Shown here: piece after piece, positions 17,097 through 24,528 of the stretch
How the letters are laid out: each line of letters opens with the position of its first letter
How positions within the stretch are numbered: position 1 is the stretch's first letter
Source of the DNA: a bacterium
GTDB taxonomy: Bacteria > DRYD01
Reading direction: 5' to 3'
DNA length: 33,254 nucleotides
Assembly (NCBI GenBank): GCA_030549815.1
Contig: JAUQQQ010000014.1
Location: 1-33,254, forward strand
The notes under the pieces: generated by a model
Database searches by the model: none
What the model was told of the DNA's origin: nothing
The model's input: the letters and a program-made list of their open reading frames with translations, nothing else
Position numbers and translations under genes: made by a program

Positions 17097-17900
17097 ATGA
17101 AATTAAATTTGCAAACTCCATCAAAGGAAGTAATAAAGATAACTCCTATAGATAGTGGGATAGAATATATAAACAAGCTTTTTTATTATCTGGATTTTGA
17201 TGAAAATAAGCTAAAAATTCTTGGGGGGTATCCAGCAAATTCAGTGATAAATATAATAGGGGAAGCGGACACTGGTAAATCTCTACTATGTCATTTGGCA
17301 GTCGTATCCAATAGTGTTAAAGGTTTGAAAACTCTATACGTATCTGTTGAAAACCCAGCTTCTTATGCATCAATGTCACTTAAAAGAATATCGAGTATTA
17401 AAAAGATAGATTATTCATTTATTTTAAATAATGTAAAAATATTGGATTTGTCTAATTATTATTCGTTGTCAAACAATGTTGAAAATTTTCTTAAGGAGTT
17501 TTATATCTTGGCTAAAGGTTTTAATATATGTGTTTTTGATTCTGTAAGCGGATTGTATGAGAATAGAGAAGTTATGGCGAGGTATATAGTAAGGAGGATA
17601 TTCCAAATTTCAAAAAATTTAAAGATGACAACTTTTTTGATATCCCAGAAAAGGGAAGAAAGTCCATTTAGTTCTCGTTCTGCCGGAGGCTTGACAATTT
17701 CTCACATAGCCGATTGTAATATCGTTCTTTCTAAAGTGATAGTCTCCTCTTTTGGCGAGAAAAAAATGTATAATGCTGAAGTGGGAGATATCGTTAGGAT
17801 ATTTAGGATAGATGGTTGTAGGCTTTGTGGGCATAGCTCTAAAAATCACTTCTTCAAAATAAATGAATACGGGTATATAGTTTTTAAAACAAATGAATAA
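17097..17900 (+). CDS. RecA/RadA/KaiC-superfamily ATPase with C-terminal CxxC
   Basis: A 267-residue single-domain P-loop ATPase of the RecA/KaiC group. Walker A is GEADTGKS (G55-S62), Walker B is the hydrophobic strand ICVFDS (about 144-149), and LYVSVENP and TTFLISQKRE match the central strands of KaiC/RadB folds. ISHIADCNIVL resembles the loop near the subunit contact in this group. Near the C-terminus CRLCGHSSKNH (C241, C244, H246) may bind a metal. It lacks the Lon-like domain of bacterial RadA/Sms and is too short for RecA, so it is a RadB/KaiC-like paralogue. KaiC-like ATPases often serve signalling or motility; the HD genes next to it agree but do not prove this. The last 8 bases overlap the next gene. 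Confidence 0.82.
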   Translation: MKLNLQTPSKEVIKITPIDSGIEYINKLFYYLDFDENKLKILGGYPANSVINIIGEADTGKSLLCHLAVVSNSVKGLKTLYVSVENPASYASMSLKRISSIKKIDYSFILNNVKILDLSNYYSLSNNVENFLKEFYILAKGFNICVFDSVSGLYENREVMARYIVRRIFQISKNLKMTTFLISQKREESPFSSRSAGGLTISHIADCNIVLSKVIVSSFGEKKMYNAEVGDIVRIFRIDGCRLCGHSSKNHFFKINEYGYIVFKTNE

Positions 17901-18957
17901 AAAAGCAGTTTATTTAGTCTTTATCTTTATTCTTTATTTATTTCTATTGAAAGATTATTTCAATTTAATTCTTGCTACTATTGTATTTGCGTATTTCACT
18001 GAAGTATTTATAGATGTTTTTAGTAAATTAAGAGAAAAGGTAGTAAATTTATGGGACAAAAATTTTGATAATGATAAAATAAAAAAAATCCAATTAATCA
18101 CTTTGTTTATCGGTTTTTTTAGAAAGTTAAGGATTAATGTGCTTTTTGTTTATATTTTTTATTTGTTTTCTATCATTTTTTTAGTATTGTTTATTTTTAT
18201 TCCAGTTATTAACAATGTGAAAAATGTTTTGTCTATTGGTGTATCAAAATTTCCTTTAGTTTTGGAAAATGTAAAAAATTTATTAGTTAAGTATAATATT
18301 CCGGTTGATGTCAGTAAAATCCCCGTTGATATTGGGAAAGTTGTTGATTTTGTATTGAATTATTTAATAAAATTAGTGGGTAATTTAGCTTCGAATTTAG
18401 GAGATTGGTTTATTCTTATACTTGTTCCTCTTTTAAGTATGTACTTTATTAGTGCTAAAAAACAATTCCTTGAATGGATAAAGGAAAGGGAAGGTGGGTT
18501 ATTATCACATTTTTTTATACAGTTTGATAGGTACCAAAAAGTTTATGTAATGGCTATTTTAACAAATATATTAAGTATAGTTGTTTTGTCTTCTATTGTA
18601 TTCAGTTTGGTTTTGGGTATTGAGGGTATTAGTTTTGGTGTGGTTTATGGTTTATTTTCTTTTATTCCGTTAGTTGGTCCTGTTGTTGGTAGTTTACCTG
18701 TTATAATAGTTTCTTTTAGTCATTCTGTGTTTTTTGGTTTTGGTATGATTTTTGTTGTTTTTATTATTCAGCAGATTTCGGATAATTTTATAATGCCTAA
18801 GACAGTTGAAAAATTTTTAACGATTAATCCTTTTTTATCCATTATATCGATTTTGGGTTTTTATAAATTTTTGGGTTTTTGGGCGGTATTTTTAGCTGTT
18901 CCTTTAGCTCTTACTTTAATAAGTCTGATTGAGAAATTTAATCAGCAAAGTGAATAA
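17893..18957 (+). CDS. AI-2E family transporter (PerM/TqsA-like membrane protein)
   Basis: A 354-residue integral membrane protein with about seven or eight hydrophobic segments. The family signature is visible in the second half: VYGLFSFIPLVGPVVGSLPV and the QQISDNFIMPK stretch, followed by NPFLSIISILGF and AVFLAVPLAL. These are the conserved glycine-rich and DNxxxP(K) motifs of the AI-2E/PerM (UPF0118) family. Members have been linked to autoinducer-2 or ion export, but the substrate of most is unknown, so the name should not be read as function. An insertion of about 35 charged residues (about 40-80) follows the first membrane segments. It is the last gene of the packed run, overlapping the ATPase gene by 8 bases. 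Confidence 0.9.
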   Translation: MNKKAVYLVFIFILYLFLLKDYFNLILATIVFAYFTEVFIDVFSKLREKVVNLWDKNFDNDKIKKIQLITLFIGFFRKLRINVLFVYIFYLFSIIFLVLFIFIPVINNVKNVLSIGVSKFPLVLENVKNLLVKYNIPVDVSKIPVDIGKVVDFVLNYLIKLVGNLASNLGDWFILILVPLLSMYFISAKKQFLEWIKEREGGLLSHFFIQFDRYQKVYVMAILTNILSIVVLSSIVFSLVLGIEGISFGVVYGLFSFIPLVGPVVGSLPVIIVSFSHSVFFGFGMIFVVFIIQQISDNFIMPKTVEKFLTINPFLSIISILGFYKFLGFWAVFLAVPLALTLISLIEKFNQQSE

Positions 18958-18963
18958 AAAGTT

Positions 18964-19030
18964 AAAAATGTAAAAAAATTTTTTATTTTTTTAAAAAAAT
19001 GTTAAGGGATTTTTGATGGTTTTGTATAAT
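18964..19030 (+). promoter_or_regulatory. A/T palindrome and predicted promoter ahead of the pilin genes
   Basis: After the permease gene, runs of A and T (about 18972-19000) can fold on themselves and may end the upstream operon, although a stem of only A-T pairs is weak. Then TATAAT (19025-19030) preceded by TG is a good extended -10 box. TTAAGG at 19002-19007 would be a poor -35 at 17 bases. A strong GGGGAGGAG ribosome binding site follows at 19052-19060. Confidence 0.4.
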
Positions 19031-19067
19031 AAAAATAATAGGGAAGAATTTGGGGAGGAGATAAGAA

Positions 19068-19532
19068 GTGAGGAAGAATAAGGGGTTAAGTATTCTTGAA
19101 GTGGCTTTCTCTGTTGCTATAATAGGGTTGGTTATCATTTTTGTGATAGGTATGTACTCTACATTTTTTACAAGTGGAACGAAATTGAATGACGAAAATA
19201 TTGCTAACTTTTTGGCTAAGTCTTACCTTAATAGATACATGGTTTATGCCAATAGTGAAGATGAAAACTTAAGAAAAATAGTAAGGGATTTAGCAAATAA
19301 TCAATCTACAAATCAAGTGTATCAGGCCCAGTTTGGGGTTAGGGAAGCACAATTCGTTGGTAGAAGAAATTTTAACATAGAAGTTACTGGTCGATTATTA
19401 TATAGCGGTGATGTTTCTGATACGATTTTAGTTAGTGTCACTGTTTCTTGGATGGCTCAAACAAGGGGTTTAAAACAGGGATACGGAAGGACAAGCCTGA
19501 CCTTGGAAAAATCAGTAAATGTTCCTAAATAA
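19068..19532 (+). CDS. Type IV prepilin-like protein (PilV/GspI-like)
   Basis: A 154-residue protein starting with GTG behind a strong GGGGAGGAG ribosome binding site. It has a class III prepilin signal: a short basic leader MRKNKG, then LSILEVAFSVAIIGLVIIFV. Cleavage is expected after G6, with E11 as the +5 glutamate that aligns pilin subunits. The C-terminal part is a small beta-rich globular domain without recognised family. It is followed after 14 bases by a second prepilin gene, so these are likely minor pilins or pseudopilins of a type IV pilus, competence or secretion apparatus. Which machine is not clear; the assembly ATPase and peptidase are not in the window. Confidence 0.85.
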   Translation: MRKNKGLSILEVAFSVAIIGLVIIFVIGMYSTFFTSGTKLNDENIANFLAKSYLNRYMVYANSEDENLRKIVRDLANNQSTNQVYQAQFGVREAQFVGRRNFNIEVTGRLLYSGDVSDTILVSVTVSWMAQTRGLKQGYGRTSLTLEKSVNVPK

Positions 19533-19546
19533 GGAGAGTGAAGAAA

Positions 19547-20191
19547 ATGAAAAAAGGGATGACTTTGATAGAGGTTCTTTTTGCTACTGCTATCTTTTCT
19601 TTTGTTTCTATCACTTTATTCGCTTTATTTAAGTTGGGCCAAATTTATTGGGGAAGAGGAATGAGTTATAACATGATTCAAAACGACATGAAGAAAACAT
19701 CTACATTGTTGGAAAAATATCTTAAGCAAAGTGATATAAAGTATGTTAGTGTTTACCCACCTTCGACTACTATTTCTCAACGTGATTCTATTGTATTTCC
19801 TGTTCTTAGAGAGGACGGAATGTTTGAATATATTGGATTTTTTTCAACTACTGATCAGGTTCCACCTGATAATACGGGTTTCCTATATTTCATAACTTTC
19901 AGACCGGCACAAAATTTTGCAGGTTCTCCTTCTTTTACGCCTACTCCCATTACAAGGAGTAATATATCAAATTTATCTCTGACTATAAGCTCATCAACTT
20001 CTAGGACTACTATTTCTCAAAAAAACATAATTCTTTTGTCTGATAACATTTCTGTTTTTGACGTAGAAAAAAGGGATAATGACAATTTAGTAATAATTAG
20101 GATGAGTTTTTTGAAGCGGACGATAGGTGAGGGAACGGATCAGGTTGTTGGTGCTTCACTTTTTGTAACTCCTATGAATAATTTTCAGTAG
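19547..20191 (+). CDS. Type IV prepilin-like protein (PilW/GspJ-like)
   Basis: About 214 residues. The leader MKKG is followed by MTLIEVLFATAIFSFVSITL, a typical class III signal with cleavage after the glycine and a glutamate at +5. I chose the ATG at 19547 over a GTG at 19538 because the GGAG ribosome binding site (19533-19536) is only 1 base from the GTG but 10 from the ATG. Downstream of the helix, a region NDMKKTSTLLEKYLKQSDI and beta-rich domain follow, the layout of GspJ/PilW minor pilins. Together with the preceding gene it likely primes pilus assembly. Confidence 0.85.
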   Translation: MKKGMTLIEVLFATAIFSFVSITLFALFKLGQIYWGRGMSYNMIQNDMKKTSTLLEKYLKQSDIKYVSVYPPSTTISQRDSIVFPVLREDGMFEYIGFFSTTDQVPPDNTGFLYFITFRPAQNFAGSPSFTPTPITRSNISNLSLTISSSTSRTTISQKNIILLSDNISVFDVEKRDNDNLVIIRMSFLKRTIGEGTDQVVGASLFVTPMNNFQ

Positions 20192-20234
20192 TTTTCTCAA
20201 GGTAAAGTTATAAAAATGTCAAATTTTCTTAATA

Positions 20235-20825
20235 ATGGAGGAGTTATCCAAATTAGGTTTTAGATATAGAGCTCTTTTTCCAATCCCTCTGGCTATACTT
20301 ACGATTATTTTCGCTAATCCCACAATTAGTTCTTTAATTTATGGCTCTATTCTTGTTTTGCTTGGTTCTATTATAAGGGTTATTTGTTTAGGTTATTTAG
20401 GTGTGAAAAGTAGGGATGAGATTCCTAATATAGCTAATCTTATAACAGCCGGGCCTTATAAGTATTCTCGTAATCCCGTGTATATTGCTAATACAATCAT
20501 AGCCACTGGTTTTGTTATTACAGCTTTTGGTGGCTATGGAATGATTGTAACTGTACTTGTTTCATTAATTACTGTAATTATTTATATTTCTTTTTATAAT
20601 TTTCTTGTTATACCTTCTGAAGAGAAATTTTTAGAAGAAAAGTTTGGGCAGGAGTATTTGGAATACAAGCAAAATGTCCCCCGCTGGCTAATTAATTTCA
20701 AAAATATAGAAGAAAAGGGAAGATTCAGATTTTTGCCCATCTTTAGAACAGAATATTGGACGTGGATAATTATTATTGCTCTTTATTTGATTATACTTGT
20801 AAAAGGAAAAATAATTAAAATATGA
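20235..20825 (+). CDS. Isoprenylcysteine carboxyl methyltransferase-like membrane methyltransferase
   Basis: A 196-residue membrane protein with about five hydrophobic segments. The ICMT/PEMT signature is present: TAGPYKYSRNPVYIANT (SAM-site GPYxxxRNP) and PSEEKFLEEKFGQEYLEYKQNVPRWL with the EE...FG.EY..Y...VPR motif. In bacteria these proteins methylate small molecules or lipids in the membrane, and the substrate is usually unknown. The ATG is not preceded by a good ribosome binding site; a GGAGGAG run overlaps the first codons instead. The next gene follows after 12 bases. Confidence 0.85.
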   Translation: MEELSKLGFRYRALFPIPLAILTIIFANPTISSLIYGSILVLLGSIIRVICLGYLGVKSRDEIPNIANLITAGPYKYSRNPVYIANTIIATGFVITAFGGYGMIVTVLVSLITVIIYISFYNFLVIPSEEKFLEEKFGQEYLEYKQNVPRWLINFKNIEEKGRFRFLPIFRTEYWTWIIIIALYLIILVKGKIIKI

Positions 20826-20837
20826 GGGAGTCAGGAT

Positions 20838-21527
20838 ATGAAAATAATTTACCTTGGACATTCTTCTGTTTTAATAAAGACGACAAAAGGTTCTAAAATC
20901 GTTATCGACCCTTATAATTTAAAAGTAAATAGAAAATTTCCATTAGTAGAAGCTGATATAGTTTTGGTATCACATGGACATCCTGATCACAACGGTGCTT
21001 TTTTAGTTAAGGGTAATCCTAAGGTTTTACGTAGAACTACTGATTTTCTATCTTCTTTTGAAATGAAAACTGATAAAGGTGAAGTTATAGAATTTATTGC
21101 TGTACCTACGTTTCATGACAATTTTGAAGGTAGGAAATATGGTCCTAATACCATTTGGGTTTTTACAATAGAGGGTATAAAAGTCGCTCACTGTGGAGAT
21201 TTGGGGCATACATTAAAAGAAAACCAGTTAAAGGAGATAGGTATAGTTGATGTATTGATAGCTCCTGTTGGTGGAGGAGAGTATACTATAGGCCCAAAAG
21301 AATTTCTGATAGTTATGGAACAACTAAAATCAATGATTGCTATTCCTGTTCATTACAAAACATCATTTACTCCGTGGATCCATTCCTCTGTTGATGAGAT
21401 AAATTTTCCAGGTAAAGAAATATTGGAAGATTATTGGATTGAAATTAGGACTTTACCCCAGCTCCCGAAAATCTTTGTTTTTCCTGAAAGTGTTTGGTCT
21501 AAGATACCTGAGCAGATAAATGAATAG
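20838..21527 (+). CDS. UPF0173 family metallo-beta-lactamase-fold hydrolase
   Basis: A 229-residue protein of the metallo-beta-lactamase fold. Metal-site residues are seen in SHGHPDHNG (H46, H48, D50, H51), in VPTFHDN, in AHCGDLGH (bridging aspartate) and in PVHYKT (last histidine). The short, single-domain layout matches the UPF0173/UlaG-like hydrolases. The natural substrate is unknown. A GGGAG ribosome binding run precedes the ATG, and the stop directly abuts the next ATG, so it is coupled to the SpoU methyltransferase gene. Confidence 0.9.
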   Translation: MKIIYLGHSSVLIKTTKGSKIVIDPYNLKVNRKFPLVEADIVLVSHGHPDHNGAFLVKGNPKVLRRTTDFLSSFEMKTDKGEVIEFIAVPTFHDNFEGRKYGPNTIWVFTIEGIKVAHCGDLGHTLKENQLKEIGIVDVLIAPVGGGEYTIGPKEFLIVMEQLKSMIAIPVHYKTSFTPWIHSSVDEINFPGKEILEDYWIEIRTLPQLPKIFVFPESVWSKIPEQINE

Positions 21528-22331
21528 ATGAAAATATTTTCTCTTATTGAGCGAATAAAGAGTGATTCTCGATTCTGTAAAAAAGAAAGGATAACTTTAA
21601 TAGATGATTTTGAAACTTTCAAAACTTTTATTAAATTACAGGCATATAAAAAGTTTCCCTTACAAAGGATCATATTAGTTGAAAAATTTAAAGATAAATT
21701 TGAAAAAGAATTTGCAAATATGGAGGGAGTTTCTAAAACAAAGATTGATATAGTAGATGAGGAAAAATTAAGGAAAGTTTTGAAAATTGATAATCCATCC
21801 ATTTGTGCTTTGATAAATATTAAGCAAGATTTTTTTGATTTGGAAAATTTTTTTAGTGGTGGAAGATTTTGTGTAGTTTTGGATTCTATTCAGAATCCTT
21901 GGAACATGGGTGGTATTTTCAGAACTAACTCTGCTTTTTCTATCTTCGATGTTATCGTTTTAAATAACTCAGTATTCCCTTTTAGTCCAAGGGTTATAAG
22001 AGCTTCTAAAGGATTTGTATTTGAACAGAATATAAGAATGTTAAATAATGTTAGGGATTATCTTGATGAAAAATGTATTTCCCTTATCTTTGAGAACAAA
22101 AAAGATTCATTGGATATAAGAGATAAGAAAATTGGTGAAAAAATAATGAATAGTAATGTTATGTTGGTTTTTGGTAATGAAGAATATGGAGTGGTTAGTA
22201 AGGAAATTTTCAAGAATTATATTAGCGTAAAGATAGTTACAAAGATAGATAGTTTGAATGTATTTTCTGCTCATTCTATAGCATGTTTTTACTTAACTAA
22301 TTTGATATCTTCCAATGACAAGCCATCGTAA
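21528..22331 (+). CDS. SpoU/TrmH-type RNA 2'-O-ribose methyltransferase (second in window)
   Basis: A 267-residue SPOUT methyltransferase with all motifs: DSIQNPWNMGGIFRTNSAF (motif 1), VMLVFGNEEYGV (motif 2) and SLNVFSAHSIACF (motif 3). The first 100 residues form a substrate-binding domain of low similarity to the standard one. It is clearly different from the methyltransferase at 219-956 and probably modifies another tRNA or rRNA position. It begins immediately after the UPF0173 stop. The target cannot be told from sequence. Confidence 0.88.
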   Translation: MKIFSLIERIKSDSRFCKKERITLIDDFETFKTFIKLQAYKKFPLQRIILVEKFKDKFEKEFANMEGVSKTKIDIVDEEKLRKVLKIDNPSICALINIKQDFFDLENFFSGGRFCVVLDSIQNPWNMGGIFRTNSAFSIFDVIVLNNSVFPFSPRVIRASKGFVFEQNIRMLNNVRDYLDEKCISLIFENKKDSLDIRDKKIGEKIMNSNVMLVFGNEEYGVVSKEIFKNYISVKIVTKIDSLNVFSAHSIACFYLTNLISSNDKPS

Positions 22332-22603
22332 CTGAGGAATGAATTGTTTTCACAAAATCTAAGTTTGTGTAATTATAAAAATACAACTGAACGTTAACAA
22401 TTATCAGTTTTCTGACGTAATAGATATCTTTCAAGTAAGAACTTTGAAAAACATAAAGGTCAATAGCAAATGTAAAACAGATACTATCAGGATTGCAACG
22501 TGTGTGGGAAATGATTTTCTAACACTCACTTGACGGATTATTTTTTAAGATTAGGGAGTTTCTCTATTTTTGACCAAATATAATAATGGGAGGGTGGTTA
22601 AGT
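22332..22603. other. Intergenic stretch without recognisable gene
   Basis: About 270 bases with short frames only and no family-like coding. A TATAAT at 22579-22584 lies just before the GGGAGGG ribosome binding site of the GNAT gene and could be its -10 box, which would leave a very short leader. A TTGACG at 22530-22535 is too far from it to be the -35. I saw no terminator hairpin or RNA gene that I could defend. Confidence 0.4.
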
Positions 22604-23161
22604 ATGTTAATCGTGAATAGGAAAACTATTTATTCTAAGGACAATTTCACCTGAAACTTAGTTAAATTCGTAGAAATCGAGGATAGTCAAGATTTCTACG
22701 AATTTATAAATAAAATGGTTAATTTATATGAACAAGCTTATAAGACGATGGATGATTATCATTACAAGGATCACGATGATGTTGTTGATTATATTAAATG
22801 GTTATTTGAACACAATAGAGATTCTTCATTGATAATCTTAGCTATAAAGGATCAAAGATTAATAGGATTTATCGCAGGTGATACTTACTATTACGACAAA
22901 GATTTAGAAGAAAATGTAATGAATATTCATGAATTGGTCGTTGATCCAGAATATAGAGGAATAGGTATAGGTACGCATCTGATATATGAATTTATAAAAA
23001 GAGCAAAGGAAAAAAATAAAGAAAAAGGTAAAAAAGTAAGTCAGGTTATACTCTGGGTTGGTAAAGAAAATGAAAAAGCACAAAAGTTATACACTAACCT
23101 GGGATTTTCTTCTTGTAAAAGAAGTGGTAAATGGATAAAAATGAAAATGGGTATCCTTTAA
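22604..23161 (+). CDS. GNAT family N-acetyltransferase with in-frame UGA at codon 17
   Basis: From an ATG at 22604, with GGGAGGG 10 bases upstream, the frame reads 16 codons (MLIVNRKTIYSKDNFT), then TGA (22652-22654), then stays open for 168 codons. The downstream part is a GNAT acetyltransferase with NIHELVVDPEYRGIGIGTHLIYEF (acetyl-CoA-binding motif A) and KLYTNLGFSSCKR near the end. The segment between the UGA and the next ATG (22715) encodes LVKFVEIEDSQDFYEFINK, which looks like the first strand and helix of the GNAT fold. A start at 22715 (148 residues) would therefore lack them. So the real protein spans the UGA (185 residues if read through) or the gene is broken. A perfect 16-bp hairpin begins 9 bases after the UGA. 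Substrate unknown. Confidence 0.7.
22663..22706 (+). repeat. Perfect 16-bp inverted repeat (stem-loop) just after the UGA
   Basis: TAAATTCGTAGAAATC (22663-22678) and GATTTCTACGAATTTA (22691-22706) are exact reverse complements around a 12-base loop GAGGATAGTCAA. No U-run follows, so it is not a normal terminator. It lies inside the acetyltransferase reading frame, 9 to 52 bases after the in-frame UGA, with the loop starting 25 bases after it. Confidence 0.9.
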
Positions 23162-23291
23162 TAGATGTTTTTAAATAATATAGATGTTTTTGGGAGTATA
23201 TTGAAGTTTTTAAAATGAGAAAGAAGTTTATATAAAATGTGTCTATACCAATCCGGATGCCGAGGATTATTGTTTTAAATGCAGTTCTTCT

Positions 23292-23756
23292 TTGCCTAAA
23301 AGATCTTATGCTATTATTTGCCCTGAAACAAAGATTACTAAAAATTATGATACGATAAAACTAAAGGTAGAGCAATTGTTAGCCTATGAAATATCTGTTG
23401 ATGAATATCTCGAGGTCTTAGATAATATTTATTCAAAGCTAGAAGAAACAGCAAATACAGTATCCAGTATGGAAATTCCGGAAGACCTTATGCCTTATTT
23501 TAAAGAACAAATAGAGATAGGCTTAACAGGTATTGATATGTTTCTGCAAGCTATAAATGAGTTAAGAGTTTTGGCTGAATTAGTGAAAGAGTTGGATGAA
23601 ACAAAATCTGAGGAAGTACGACAAAATTTACTCCAAAAAATAAAAAAGATAAAAGAGCAAGGTTTAGGTTTAGCTGCAGAAGCTATTGAACGTCTTAACA
23701 TCGCATCTAACATGGCAATCAAAAATATGATTAAGTGGAAAGCAAAAGAAAATTAA
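23292..23756 (+). CDS. Zinc-ribbon paralogue, upstream copy, lacking a normal start (possibly decaying)
   Basis: 154 residues if started at TTG 23292. The body is a helical domain closely similar to that of the gene at 23859 (KNYDTIKLKVEQLL, YSKLEETANTVSSMEIPEDL), including a 47-base stretch of identical DNA (23460-23506). Upstream of the TTG the frame continues with a recognisable zinc-ribbon remnant, VYIKC...NPDAEDYCFKC, back to about 23214. The codon aligning with the paralogue's GTG start is GAG (23217-23219) and the first ribbon cysteine is tyrosine. An out-of-frame ATG at 23215 gives only MRKKFI. So either a ribbon-less protein is made from the TTG, which has no good ribosome binding site, or the copy is becoming a pseudogene. 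Confidence 0.55.
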   Translation: MPKRSYAIICPETKITKNYDTIKLKVEQLLAYEISVDEYLEVLDNIYSKLEETANTVSSMEIPEDLMPYFKEQIEIGLTGIDMFLQAINELRVLAELVKELDETKSEEVRQNLLQKIKKIKEQGLGLAAEAIERLNIASNMAIKNMIKWKAKEN

Positions 23757-23858
23757 TAAGGTTTAATTACATAGAGAATATAGAGTATTAGAAGGGATAT
23801 TTTTTTTAAAGTAGAATTTTAAAATATAGAAAAGTATTTTTCTTAAGAGGTTTCAAAA

Positions 23859-24416
23859 GTGAGCAGAATTTGTATAAGGTGTGGTCATACTAATCCAGAT
23901 ACAGAAAATTATTGTGTGAAATGTGGTGCTACTTTGCCTAGAATTTCACAGGCTGTTGCTCGCCCGGCCAGAGTGAAAGTTACTAAAAACTATGACACTA
24001 TAAAACTAAAAGTAGAGCAATTATTGTCCTATGAAATATCTGGTGATGAATATCTTAATGTTTTGGATAATATATACTCAAAGGTGGAGGAAGCTGCGAA
24101 TACCGTATCCAGTATGGAAATTCCGGAAGACCTTATGCCTTATTTTAAAGAGCAAATGGAAATAGGCTTAACTGGTATTGATATGTTTTTGCAAGCTATA
24201 AATGAATTAAGGGTTTTACCAGAATTACTCGAAGAATTGGATAACGCAGAATCTGATGAGGTCAGGGAAAATTTACTCCAAGAAATAGAAAAGATAAAAG
24301 ATCAAGGACTAAGTTTAGCAGCAGAGGCTACTGAACATCTTAATATCGCACTTGATATGGCAATTGAGAATATGTCTAAGTGGAAAGAAGAAGAAACCGG
24401 CGGATTCTATGTATAA
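23859..24416 (+). CDS. Zinc-ribbon protein with helical domain, intact paralogue
   Basis: A 185-residue cytoplasmic protein starting with GTG behind AAGAGG. The N-terminus is a zinc ribbon, CIRCGHTNPDTENYCVKCG, with four cysteines in two CxxC pairs. A short linker (about 33-46) leads to an acidic, all-helical domain (KLKVEQLLSYEISGDEYLNV onwards) of about 130 residues with coiled-coil character. I do not recognise the helical family; a role as an adaptor or regulator is possible. It follows a diverged tandem copy after about 100 AT-rich bases, and the two share blocks of near-identical sequence, pointing to duplication with some gene conversion. Confidence 0.75.
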   Translation: MSRICIRCGHTNPDTENYCVKCGATLPRISQAVARPARVKVTKNYDTIKLKVEQLLSYEISGDEYLNVLDNIYSKVEEAANTVSSMEIPEDLMPYFKEQMEIGLTGIDMFLQAINELRVLPELLEELDNAESDEVRENLLQEIEKIKDQGLSLAAEATEHLNIALDMAIENMSKWKEEETGGFYV

Positions 24417-24455
24417 ATAATCCATGTCAATATGGCTGTCAATATGACTTTGGAA

Positions 24456-24485
24456 AAATCCTGGAGTGATAGAAGCCAAGGATTT
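24456..24485 (+). terminator. Possible weak terminator hairpin after the zinc-ribbon gene
   Basis: AAATCCT (24456-24462) pairs with AGGATTT (24479-24485), extended by GG/CC across one bulged base. The downstream sequence is only partly T-rich, so termination efficiency is doubtful. Confidence 0.3.
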
Positions 24486-24528
24486 CTAAAATTGTTTCTT
24501 TGTTATTGATACAAAAAAGAAGGTATTA

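Noticed and set aside
18972-19000. A/T palindrome as a firm terminator
   Set aside because: All stem pairs are A-T and the region is simply homopolymeric; listed only as a weak possibility.
22530-22584. TTGACG and TATAAT as one promoter
   Set aside because: The boxes are 43 bases apart, far beyond the usual 16 to 18.
22652-22654. UGA reassigned to an amino acid genome-wide
   Set aside because: Several genes here end in TGA at tight ATGA/TTGA junctions (10703-10705, 11857-11859, 15002-15004, 15847-15849), so UGA works as stop; any readthrough must be local.
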